Below, piece after piece: positions 9,116 through 16,814 of a stretch of 64,000 nt of DNA; the stretch's first letter is position 1; each line of letters starts with the position of its first letter. This stretch comes from Aquimarina megaterium XH134 (GTDB taxonomy: Bacteria; Bacteroidota; Bacteroidia; Flavobacteriales; Flavobacteriaceae). Where the stretch lies: NCBI RefSeq assembly GCF_000520975.1, contig NZ_JACB01000052.1, positions 1 to 64,000 on the forward strand, written 5' to 3'. A program made the translations under genes and the position numbers. The notes under the pieces were generated by a model. The model saw only the letters and a program-made list of their open reading frames with translations, was not told the origin of the DNA and searched no databases.

Positions 9116-9502
9116 TGTAATAATTTTTGAGTTTGGTTATTGCTCTTATAAAACCCTAGTAATGACCTCTATAAGAACAGGTTAGGTTTACAACTAAAAT
9201 AAAAGTGAAAAAAACATTTGTAAAAACTGTTAATCAGCTAAATACCTTATGTCTTTATTTTGCTTGACGAAATACGTGGAAAGTGTAGTTTTATTCATTA
9301 TTTAAGGGCGTTTTTGGTTAAGTTTTTGATTTCAAGAATGTTGAATATATTAATTTCAATCACTATCGAAACTTACCAAGAACGACAAATAATAAATATT
9401 ATTATTTAGAATATGGAATTACTCAAAACTTAACCAAAAAAACACAAATCAATTGTATAAATATCTATTAAGAAATTTGTAAGATTATGCTTAAAAACGA
9501 AA
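9116..9502. other. Intergenic region between era and the T9SS cargo gene
   Basis: The 387-bp gap must hold the promoter of the minus-strand gene starting at 9115, though no clean TAnnTTTG element was found. It contains a 16-bp perfect inverted pair, tttttggttaagtttt at 9311-9326 and its complement at 9425-9440, 98 nt apart. No coding frame is convincing. Confidence 0.45.
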
Positions 9503-10384
9503 TCAATTATTATATCCAAATCGTTTTAATTGACGTTCATTACTACGCCAATTTTTATTAATTTTTACATACAGTTCTATATGTATCTTTTTTCCGAAAA
9601 ACTTTTCCAGTTCTTTACGTGCTTCTGTACCTACTCTTTTTAGAGCAGATCCTTTATGACCTATAATGATTCCTTTTTGAGAATCACGTTCTACCATAAT
9701 CACCGAACGAATTCTAATAATAGTATCGTCCTCTACAAACTCCTCTGTCTCTACCTCTACAGAATAAGGAATTTCTTTTTTATAATGCACTAATATTTTT
9801 TCGCGAATGGCTTCATTTACAAAAAAGCGCTCTGGTTTATCTGTTAACTGATCTTTTGGATAAAAAGGTGGTGAATCTGGTAACAATTCGACTATTCTAC
9901 CAAAAACTTCTTTTACATTAAAATTTTCTAAAGCAGATACAGGGTATATTTCTGCATTAGGTACTTTTTGACTCCAAAACTGAACCTGTTCTTCTAATTT
10001 TTCCTGATTGGATTGGTCTATTTTATTTATAAGTAGAAGAATAGGGATTTTCGCATTTGTTATTTTATTAAAAAAAGCTTCATCTTTCAGGTCTTTTTCA
10101 CCAATCTCTACCATATATATCAATACATCTGCATCTTCAAAAGCAGATTTAACAAAATCCATCATAGATTCCTGAAGCTCATAAGCAGGTTTTATAATCC
10201 CGGGAGTATCTGACAGAATCGCCTGAAAATCATCACCGTTTACAATTCCCAAAATACGATGTCTTGTGGTTTGTGCTTTAGAAGTAATAATAGATAACTT
10301 CTCACCTATAAAGGCATTCATTAATGTAGATTTACCTACATTAGGGTTACCTATAATATTTACAAAGCCAGCTTTATGAGCCAT
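9503..10384 (-). CDS. era: GTPase Era
   Basis: Era binds 16S rRNA and is needed for 30S subunit maturation. The 293-residue product has P-loop GNPNVGKST about 10 residues from the start, the switch I Thr region T-T-R-H, DTPG near 60, and NKID near 122. It ends with a C-terminal KH domain (about 200-290) containing G-Q/H-K-G-S-A-L-K-R-V-G. The frame is open further upstream to 10432, but the extra 16 residues are hydrophobic and unlike Era. The ATG at 10384 gives the family start M-A-H-K-A-G-F. A promoter element at 10401-10408 lies inside the longer frame, which also supports the shorter start. It is probably monocistronic. Confidence 0.96.
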   Translation of the reverse strand: MAHKAGFVNIIGNPNVGKSTLMNAFIGEKLSIITSKAQTTRHRILGIVNGDDFQAILSDTPGIIKPAYELQESMMDFVKSAFEDADVLIYMVEIGEKDLKDEAFFNKITNAKIPILLLINKIDQSNQEKLEEQVQFWSQKVPNAEIYPVSALENFNVKEVFGRIVELLPDSPPFYPKDQLTDKPERFFVNEAIREKILVHYKKEIPYSVEVETEEFVEDDTIIRIRSVIMVERDSQKGIIIGHKGSALKRVGTEARKELEKFFGKKIHIELYVKINKNWRSNERQLKRFGYNN

Positions 10385-10400
10385 ATAATTGATTTTAATG

Positions 10401-10432
10401 CAAAGGTAGATGAATATTAAGCAAGAAAACAA
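10401..10432 (-). promoter_or_regulatory. Promoter of era that decides its start
   Basis: The plus strand reads caaaggta at 10401-10408, TACCTTTG on the minus strand, matching TAnnTTTG. A TTG (caa on the plus strand, 10430-10432) lies 21 bp further upstream as a possible -33 element. The leader to the ATG at 10384 would be about a dozen nucleotides, so the longer reading frame would not be transcribed in full. Confidence 0.5.
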
Positions 10433-10607
10433 CAGATCATAGAATTATTACATACATACCTGTTTTATTAACATTTTCCTACAAAAAGAAGTTATTAAAA
10501 TAAAGAAGTTGAATTGAATTTTTAATTGAATTTTTCTTAAATTTAGTTCCAGTATGTTTTCAAATACCCCGTGAAAACAAGTTTTTAACATTAAATTCTG
10601 GGATCGT

Positions 10608-12629
10608 TTGAAAAATCACACCTTATTTTTTACTTCAATCTTTATAAGAAGAAATCTCATTTCTTTCTGCATACTCATTTTCATAACATCATCGCAGCTT
10701 TTTTCTCAAGATCAGGATAAACGTATAACTAAAGCAGATCAAAGTTTTACGGCATTTGCATATATAGATGCCAGAGCAATCTACATGGATGTGGCTCAAC
10801 GCGGATATTCTTCTCAAAATCTATACTCTAAACTAGGAGATTCGTTCTATTTCACAGGAGATCTTGAAGATTCTGTAGGGTGGTATGAAAAGCTTATTCA
10901 AACCTATCCAGAGGATCTAAATCCCGAATATTTATTTAGATATGCACAAAGCTTAAAAAGTGTTGAACGCTATAAGGAAGCCGATAGGATTATGGATCAA
11001 TTCTATGCTATTACAGGAAATGACAAACGAGCCAAATCTTTTATAGAAAAAAGAAATTACTTAGATTTTATCGAAATGCAATCGGGTAAATATGACATAT
11101 TTCCTTTGAGTATTAATTCAAAAAACTCTGAATACGCGCCTAGTTTCAATAACAAAAATCAAATTGTCTTTGCTTCATCAAGAAGTAAAAGCATTAATGA
11201 CTCAAAACTTCATAAATGGAATAAAATGCCTTTTTTAGATATCTTTTCTTCAAATATCAAAGAAGATCAGATTACTCTAGAAGATCCTGTTAAACTTAAA
11301 GGAAAAATAAATACAAAATTCCATGAGTCATCTACCAGTTTTAGTAAGGACGGAGAAACTGTATATTTTTCAAGAAACAACTACACCAACAACAAATTAG
11401 GAACCAGTAAAAAGGGGGTTGTACTCCTAAAATTATATAAAGCCACTCTAAAAGACGGGATATGGACTGATATCGTAGAATTACCTTTTTCTAGTGATGA
11501 TTATTCTGTATCTCATCCTTCATTAAGTGCTGATGGAACTAAACTCTATTTTGCCAGTGATATGCCGGGTACTTTCGGACAGTCTGATTTGTTTGTGGTA
11601 GATGTACTAGGAGATGGAAAATATGGCGAACCAAAAAACTTAGGAAACAAAATAAACACAGAAGGCAGAGAGACTTTTCCTTATATAAGTGATAGCGGAA
11701 GGTTATACTTTTCTAGTGATGGTCATGTAGGTCTAGGCGGATTAGATATTTTTGTTTCTGTACCTAATGAATCTGGTTTTTCTGATGCTTTTAATATTGG
11801 CAAACCTGTAAATAGCTCTAAAGACGACTTTACCTTTGTATTAAATGAAGATACCAAAATAGGGTATTTTGCCAGTAACAGAAAAGGGGGCAAAGGTAAT
11901 GATGACATCTACAGTTTTAAGCAAATCGAAGAATTGATCACTTCTTGTATGCAATATATAGAAGGCACAATTACAGATAGTGCAACTGGTGAGCCACTTA
12001 TAAGAACAGACATTATAGTGTTGGATAAAGATGGAAACACATTGCATCAAGCTGTTTCTGATTTAAAAGGGAAATACAAAATCCAAGTGCCTTGTGATGA
12101 ATCGTATGTGATACAAGCAACATTAAATGAATATATCCCAAAAGAGGCTACACTAGAAACTACAGATGTTTTTGAATTTATTCATGATATTCCTTTTGCA
12201 TTAGAAAAAACAGGAGCGCAAAAAGTATTATCTACTACAATAGAGGTTACTGTTGGTGATGATCTAGGAAAAATTTTACAACTAGAACCTATTTATTTTG
12301 GACTGGATGATTATGAAATTAGCCCAAAAGCCGAAGTCGAGCTTCAAAAAATAATTTCGGCGATGAACAAGTATCCCAAATTAAAAATTGAAGTTCGCTC
12401 ACATACCGATAGCAGATCCAGTCATTGGTACAACAAAAAGTTAAGTGTAAAAAGAATGAGAGCCACAATAAGATATATCGTACGAAAAGGCAATATCGAT
12501 TGGCGACGCATACCTGGCAAAGCATATGGAGAAAGAAGATTGATTAATAAATGTGCTGATGGAGTTGATTGCACAGAAGAAGAGCATCAGGAAAACAGAA
12601 GAAGTGAGTTTATTATTATGAAAATATAA
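10608..12629 (+). CDS. OmpA family protein with TPR, PD40 and carboxypeptidase-like domains (PorE-like)
   Basis: The 673-residue protein starts at a TTG. No better start exists upstream, and the frame gives a signal peptide (hydrophobic about 17-33, ending S-Q-L-F-S-Q). Domain order is: TPR-like helices (about 35-150); WD40-like PD40 propeller (about 165-440), with repeats such as S-x-S-A-D-G-T-K-L-Y-F-A-S-D and F-P-Y-I-S-D-S-G-R-L-Y-F-S-S-D; a carboxypeptidase regulatory-like beta domain (about 445-530), marked by E-G-T-I-T-D-S-A-T-G-E-P-L; and a C-terminal OmpA peptidoglycan-binding domain (about 550-673), with V-R-S-H-T-D-S-R and N-R-R-S-E-F. This is the architecture of PorE and of the OmpA partners of PorP/SprF in T9SS and gliding loci. 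No porP/sprF gene is adjacent, so it may be a solitary paralogue. It would sit in the periplasm, tethering outer-membrane machinery to peptidoglycan. Confidence 0.85.
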   Translation: MKNHTLFFTSIFIRRNLISFCILIFITSSQLFSQDQDKRITKADQSFTAFAYIDARAIYMDVAQRGYSSQNLYSKLGDSFYFTGDLEDSVGWYEKLIQTYPEDLNPEYLFRYAQSLKSVERYKEADRIMDQFYAITGNDKRAKSFIEKRNYLDFIEMQSGKYDIFPLSINSKNSEYAPSFNNKNQIVFASSRSKSINDSKLHKWNKMPFLDIFSSNIKEDQITLEDPVKLKGKINTKFHESSTSFSKDGETVYFSRNNYTNNKLGTSKKGVVLLKLYKATLKDGIWTDIVELPFSSDDYSVSHPSLSADGTKLYFASDMPGTFGQSDLFVVDVLGDGKYGEPKNLGNKINTEGRETFPYISDSGRLYFSSDGHVGLGGLDIFVSVPNESGFSDAFNIGKPVNSSKDDFTFVLNEDTKIGYFASNRKGGKGNDDIYSFKQIEELITSCMQYIEGTITDSATGEPLIRTDIIVLDKDGNTLHQAVSDLKGKYKIQVPCDESYVIQATLNEYIPKEATLETTDVFEFIHDIPFALEKTGAQKVLSTTIEVTVGDDLGKILQLEPIYFGLDDYEISPKAEVELQKIISAMNKYPKLKIEVRSHTDSRSSHWYNKKLSVKRMRATIRYIVRKGNIDWRRIPGKAYGERRLINKCADGVDCTEEEHQENRRSEFIIMKI

Positions 12630-12673
12630 TACTGTAAAAATCTGGCTTAATAAAACACATAATAAAGAACAGT

Positions 12674-14023
12674 TTAGACCTTATATTTTTCAAAATAGAT
12701 TTTAGCTCTGGCATTTACTCTTGGAGCCAGTAATAATCCAGAAATCACCGTAGGGATTGCCATTATAGCAAAAGCACTATCAATAAGATTAATCGCAAAC
12801 TCTATTTTTACTACTGCAGCAATTATAATCGACACTATGTATAAATAATTATAATATTTACCATACTTCGGCTTGGTTAAAAAGCCTAAACATGTAGTAC
12901 CATAATGAGAATATGAAAACAGTGTCGAAAGCCCAAACACCAAAACCATAATAACCACTACAATATCCCCCAATCCATATGGGAGAACAGAGTTAAAAGC
13001 CTCTAAAGTAAGAGATATACCATTATCATTAGAGCTTTGCCATACTCCTGTAGAAAGTATTGCCAAAGCAGTTAGTGTGCATACCAGCAATGTATCTATT
13101 GCCGGGCCAATCATTGCCACCAGCCCCTCTCTAATTGGTTCATTTGTTTTTGCAGTACCATGCATCATAGGAGCGGTTCCTATACCTGCCTCGTTAGAAA
13201 ATGCAGCTCTTTTTACTCCTGTTTTAATCAAATACCCTAAAGCTCCTCCTGCAGCCGCTTTTCCAGAAAATGCATCAGAAAAAATTAGCATAAACATATC
13301 TGGTATTTTTTCTATTTGTAATACCAAAATAGTAATCACAGTAATAAAATATAGCACTACCATAAAAGGAACCAATCTACTGGCCACAACCCCAATTCTT
13401 TTTATTCCTCCCATAATGACCAGCGAAGCAAAACCTGCTAAGACAATCCCGATATACCATTTATAATCATCATCCCAATCTAAAACATCTACTAATGTTT
13501 GAGTTAACTGATTTGCAGTAAACGCAGGTAGTGTACCAACCAATCCTGCCAAGGCAAAAAGTATAGCCAAGGGCTTCCATTGACCCCCAAGACCTTTGGC
13601 GATTACATACATAGGACCACTAAGTAAAGCTCCTTTATCATCTTCTGATCGATACATTACCGCTAGTGAGCAGGTATAAAACTTGGTTGCCATACCGATT
13701 AAAGCACTGATCCACATCCAGAACACAGCTCCTGGACCACCCGCGACAATTGCTACTGCAACCCCACTTATATTACCCATACCTACTGTAGCTGCAATTG
13801 CAGAAGATAATGCCTGAAAATGACTAAGCTGGCCAGGTGCATGCTCATTATCATATTTACCTCGCAACACATCGATCGCATGTTTGAAATAGAAAAAAGG
13901 TGTAAATCTAGAATAGATCAGAAAAAACATTCCTCCACCAATAAGCAATACCAATAAAGGCCAGTCCCATACCCAGGAGCTAAAACCAGCAATAAAATCT
14001 TCTACTATTTTAAACATAAACAA
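12674..14023 (-). CDS. Alanine or glycine:cation symporter (AGCS family)
   Basis: This 449-residue polytopic inner-membrane protein is a Na+-coupled small amino acid importer. Family marks include Q-A-L-S-S-A-I-A-A-T-V-G-M-G-N-I-S-G-V-A near residues 67-86, G-A-V-F-W-M-W near 94-100, and A-A-F-S-N-E-A-G-I-G-T-A-P near 275-287. About ten hydrophobic segments are visible and the length is normal. The start could be the ATG at 14023 or the one two codons later. It is convergent with the OmpA-family gene across a 44-bp gap and is not obviously in an operon. Alanine versus glycine preference cannot be read. Confidence 0.92.
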   Translation of the reverse strand: MFMFKIVEDFIAGFSSWVWDWPLLVLLIGGGMFFLIYSRFTPFFYFKHAIDVLRGKYDNEHAPGQLSHFQALSSAIAATVGMGNISGVAVAIVAGGPGAVFWMWISALIGMATKFYTCSLAVMYRSEDDKGALLSGPMYVIAKGLGGQWKPLAILFALAGLVGTLPAFTANQLTQTLVDVLDWDDDYKWYIGIVLAGFASLVIMGGIKRIGVVASRLVPFMVVLYFITVITILVLQIEKIPDMFMLIFSDAFSGKAAAGGALGYLIKTGVKRAAFSNEAGIGTAPMMHGTAKTNEPIREGLVAMIGPAIDTLLVCTLTALAILSTGVWQSSNDNGISLTLEAFNSVLPYGLGDIVVVIMVLVFGLSTLFSYSHYGTTCLGFLTKPKYGKYYNYLYIVSIIIAAVVKIEFAINLIDSAFAIMAIPTVISGLLLAPRVNARAKIYFEKYKV

Positions 14024-14092
14024 TAAGGATAGTGGTTATAAATGTAGTGACAAAAATTAGATATGATGCCTTTAATGTAAAAATTACAGAAT

Positions 14093-14560
14093 CTACGCTC
14101 TTATAAATCTAGGTTTATCAATGCCACGATCATACATAATAATACTTCCTGCTACAGCCACATTAATACTTAATTCGGATTTAAATTTGACTAAAAACTG
14201 TGATTTTTCAATAGCTATTTTGGATAATCCATGATCCTTGGCTCCTAGTAAATACACACAACGTTTTGGGTGGCTAAAAGCCTCTAGAGATTGGGCGTTA
14301 TCTGTTAGCTCTACCCCTACCAACATTGCTCCTTTAGGCAGGTGTCGGTAAAAATCCTCAAAAGTATCGTAATGAAAATACGGCATGGCTTTTACCGCAT
14401 TATGAGTATCACTAGCTTGTTTTGCATATCGATTACCTATCGTAAAAATAAAACTAGCTCCCATATTCTGTGCAGAACGCCATAATACACCAAGGTTCTC
14501 TGGTGTTTTACCATTTTGAATACCGATCCCAAAAAATTCATTCTCGAAATTATCAATCAT
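14093..14560 (-). CDS. TrmH/SpoU family RNA 2'-O-methyltransferase
   Basis: The 155-residue product is a minimal SPOUT methyltransferase acting on tRNA or rRNA with S-adenosylmethionine. Motif 1 is N-x-G-x-x-x-R-S-A near residue 22. The SAM-binding knot is visible as Y-L-L-G-A-K-D-H-G-L near 103-112 and L-S-I-N-V-A-V-A-G-S near 131-140. The frame is open upstream to 14614, but the ATG at 14560 gives the expected start at M-I-D-N-F. A caaaaata at 14565-14572 (TATTTTTG on the minus strand, a TAnnTTTG match) lies immediately upstream, which would give a nearly leaderless message. The exact RNA target cannot be read. Confidence 0.88.
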   Translation of the reverse strand: MIDNFENEFFGIGIQNGKTPENLGVLWRSAQNMGASFIFTIGNRYAKQASDTHNAVKAMPYFHYDTFEDFYRHLPKGAMLVGVELTDNAQSLEAFSHPKRCVYLLGAKDHGLSKIAIEKSQFLVKFKSELSINVAVAGSIIMYDRGIDKPRFIRA

Positions 14561-14639
14561 AGGACAAAAATAGAAAAACTGAGATATAGTTCTGGGAACA
14601 CAACTTAAAAACAAATTTAATTCTATTATACAACCCCCA

Positions 14640-15482
14640 TTAACTAGTACTATATTTTATGTAAGCATTTTTTAGTTTAGTATCGTATTTATTCTTCTTA
14701 TAACCAGATCCATTATATCCTTCGGCAAATCTTGCCCAGTTCTTTTCTATTATCCAATCTAGTAATTTTTTACCCTTAAAAGATGTAGCTTCTATAAATT
14801 TACCAAAAGCTTTAAGATGTTCTCTTTCATGATCATACATCTCTGAAACAAAATGGTCTACAGAAGAAAAACCTAAATTCGCATAATGAAATCCCATAAT
14901 CTGAAAAGCCCCCCATGATGCAGAACTATAGGCCGCTTCATGGAAAGCTGGCTCATCAGACATCCCAGCAGCTTTTTCTAAACGATCATACTCTCCAGCT
15001 CCTCCTTTATAGTGTACTTTTGTCCATTTCTTATATAATACATTTTTGGTATATTCTGAAACATATTGAGATGGGGTTACTCCTCGTTTCTCTAATTCTT
15101 TCCAAAAAATATGGCCTTCAAACAAAATTCTAGGTCTACCAGATACCAAAAAGCCTTTTCCATTACTTTCTATTTCATTAACCGCTTTCACCATTGCTAA
15201 TTCTAACCCAAACTGATCTGCAAAATCTTCGATATCTTGTTCAGATAAGAGCTTATCATTAAACGCAATAAAGTCATTTTTTACCTCAATAAGTTTAGAC
15301 CAGGTTTTAAGCCCAACAATACCATCTATCACAAGGTTATGCTTGGCTTGAAAATCTCTGACAGCTGTATCTGTATCTTTTCCAAAAAAATTAGACACAT
15401 ATACTTGATATCCCAGTGTGGTTAGAATTTCTTCCAAAAAATGAACATCCTGTCCGTTCGAACGATACCGTATTGTTTTCAT
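14640..15482 (-). CDS. N-acetylmuramidase with peptidoglycan-binding domain
   Basis: The 280-residue product joins a PG_binding_1 domain (about 1-62, with I-R-Y-R-S-N-G-Q-D-V and D-G-I-V-G-x-K-T-W) to an N-acetylmuramidase domain of the DUF3380 type (about 85-275). The latter carries V-K-A-V-N-E-I-E-S-N-G-K-G-F, where the Glu pair probably includes the catalytic acid, then R-I-L-F-E-G-H-x-F and S-x-G-x-F-Q-I-M-G. This resembles phage endolysins, but no other phage gene lies nearby. The frame is open to 15518; the ATG at 15482 removes a 12-residue polar extension. No signal peptide is present, so export would need a holin, lysis or another path. Confidence 0.88.
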   Translation of the reverse strand: MKTIRYRSNGQDVHFLEEILTTLGYQVYVSNFFGKDTDTAVRDFQAKHNLVIDGIVGLKTWSKLIEVKNDFIAFNDKLLSEQDIEDFADQFGLELAMVKAVNEIESNGKGFLVSGRPRILFEGHIFWKELEKRGVTPSQYVSEYTKNVLYKKWTKVHYKGGAGEYDRLEKAAGMSDEPAFHEAAYSSASWGAFQIMGFHYANLGFSSVDHFVSEMYDHEREHLKAFGKFIEATSFKGKKLLDWIIEKNWARFAEGYNGSGYKKNKYDTKLKNAYIKYSTS

Positions 15483-16070
15483 TTGTTTATATTTTATAGA
15501 TTTTCTGTATTGAATCAACTTCTATTAAAACAGAAGGTAAGTATCAAAATAGTCTATAACTAAACGTAAAATTCTCTAAATATGTTTAGCAAAAACTGAA
15601 TATCTGGAATATTGATTTTTATTTTCTCTAACTATTAATAGATAGACATGCACATCTTTGTATAACCATAAGAGATGATCTATCTTAAAGAGATGTCTAA
15701 CATCTAAATTTTGTAAGGGTAATTCTTATGAAGATACAAAAAACAGAGCCCTAAAGCCAATTTTAGCTTCACCATTTCATCACATTATCAAACACTTACA
15801 TCTAATTTTACAGTAAATGATGTAGATCAAAAGCAACAAAAATTTTATAGAACCTGAAAAGATAAATTCATTAAACAATTAACCTACAGGTTACTAAAAC
15901 ACCTTTGTCTCTTATCTTATAAAGTATTAGAATATAAAATCACTAAGGGATGGTTTTATTTTACAAAAAACGAATTCTAGTTGAATCATTACGAATACTA
16001 AAAGTACATCCTCAAGAATAAGATAAGGAAGTACTTTTATACAAAATAGCCAACCTCAAAATAAGCTGTT
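15483..16070. other. 588-bp divergent intergenic region
   Basis: The gap lies between the divergent muramidase and the small secreted protein. It holds no credible frame. The only clear structure is a hairpin just ahead of 16071: aaaagtac at 16000-16007 pairs with gtactttt at 16031-16038, and tcct/agga pairs inside it after one A-A mismatch. Confidence 0.45.
16000..16038 (+). promoter_or_regulatory. Leader hairpin upstream of the 16071 gene
   Basis: An 8-bp outer stem and a 4-bp inner stem are separated by one A-A mismatch, with a 13-nt loop. It ends 32 nt before the ATG at 16071. No T-tract directly continues the stem beyond the arm itself, so it may be an mRNA leader structure or an operator rather than a terminator. 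Confidence 0.35.
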
Positions 16071-16646
16071 ATGAAAAATGTTGCCATAATCATTATTCTA
16101 TTTCAAAGTTTTCAAGGTATCCATGCACAAAAAGTTTTTGCCGATACTCAAGAGTTTTTGGTAACTACCGAAATTATGGACCGTGGAGAAAAACACCCCT
16201 CATATGTTATTAATCTGGTTCGTTCGGGAGAAGAAAATTTAGATATAATATCTACTCTTACGATTGAAGACACAGAACTTTTTGAGGATATCTTTATAAC
16301 TGCCTTAGAGAACCCTGGACTAGAAGGGGTCTCTAAGGTAATTAAGATGGAGGTCGAGTATCTGGCATGTTGTGCTCATGTAGAAGCATATTACTATATG
16401 CTTAAAGAAGATAATACAATTGTAGCATTGCCTGAGCTTAAAAATGTGTATTGTGAAAATTCTGATAACGATTTTCAATACATATTTCCAAATCAAGAAT
16501 ACGGCATAAAAGATAACATATTACAAACACAAACATTTTATCAAACAACAACAACTAATACTAAATATGTAAACCTAAAACAAAGTTTTACCTGGAAAGA
16601 TGGCATTGTTGGAGATTCGAAAACAACTGCTATCACTGGGTACTAA
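16071..16646 (+). CDS. Small secreted protein of unknown function
   Basis: The 191-residue product has a signal peptide (MKNVAIIIILFQSFQGIHAQ, cleaved after A-Q). The mature domain of about 170 residues includes a central double Cys (Y-L-A-C-C-A-H-V-E-A-Y-Y-Y) and a C-terminal W-K-D-G segment. It has no lipobox, no T9SS tail and no domain that I recognise. It ends 50 bp ahead of a strong terminator, so it is transcribed separately from the sensor kinase downstream despite the same orientation. It could be a periplasmic partner of that kinase, but only its position suggests this. Confidence 0.75.
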   Translation: MKNVAIIIILFQSFQGIHAQKVFADTQEFLVTTEIMDRGEKHPSYVINLVRSGEENLDIISTLTIEDTELFEDIFITALENPGLEGVSKVIKMEVEYLACCAHVEAYYYMLKEDNTIVALPELKNVYCENSDNDFQYIFPNQEYGIKDNILQTQTFYQTTTTNTKYVNLKQSFTWKDGIVGDSKTTAITGY

Positions 16647-16708
16647 TTATTAATCCTAACAGTAATCTCAATCTAATAAACAAAAAGGGGGAAACTTTTG
16701 TTTATTAT

Positions 16709-16744
16709 ACCGACCCGCCTTAACCGGTGGTGTCGGTTTTTTTT
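16709..16744 (+). terminator. Rho-independent terminator after the 16071 gene
   Basis: The arms accgac-ccgcc (16709-16719) and ggtgg-t-gtcggt (16726-16737) form an 11-bp stem with one G-T pair and one bulged T, followed by seven T residues at 16738-16744. This is the clearest intrinsic terminator in the window. It lies inside the longest possible frame of the sensor kinase, which shows that the first 39 codons of that frame are not coding. Confidence 0.85.
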
Positions 16745-16784
16745 ACATTTAAATCGATTATATCCCAGAAAAAAGCAGTTTGAT

Positions 16785-16792
16785 TATATTTG
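16785..16792 (+). promoter_or_regulatory. -7 promoter element of the sensor kinase gene
   Basis: The sequence tatatttg matches the TAnnTTTG consensus and lies after the terminator and 22 nt before the GTG at 16815. A -33 element is not clear. Confidence 0.4.
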
Positions 16793-16814
16793 TTACCAAC
16801 CAGACAAATCTCTT

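Noticed and set aside
10385..10432. Longer start of Era
   Set aside because: The extra residues are hydrophobic and unlike Era, and the likely promoter element lies inside them.
12319..12525. Cys-rich 68-codon antisense frame within the OmpA-family gene
   Set aside because: It is antisense to a conserved OmpA domain, so its Cys-rich look is a by-product of the codons opposite.
14640..15482. Prophage remnant suggested by the endolysin-like muramidase
   Set aside because: No holin, portal, capsid, tail or integrase gene lies nearby, and the flanking genes are chromosomal. A single lysozyme gene is not evidence of a prophage.
16698..16814. N-terminal extension of the sensor kinase from the TTG at 16698
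   Set aside because: A strong intrinsic terminator lies in this stretch, and the residues it would encode do not resemble a signal peptide or domain.
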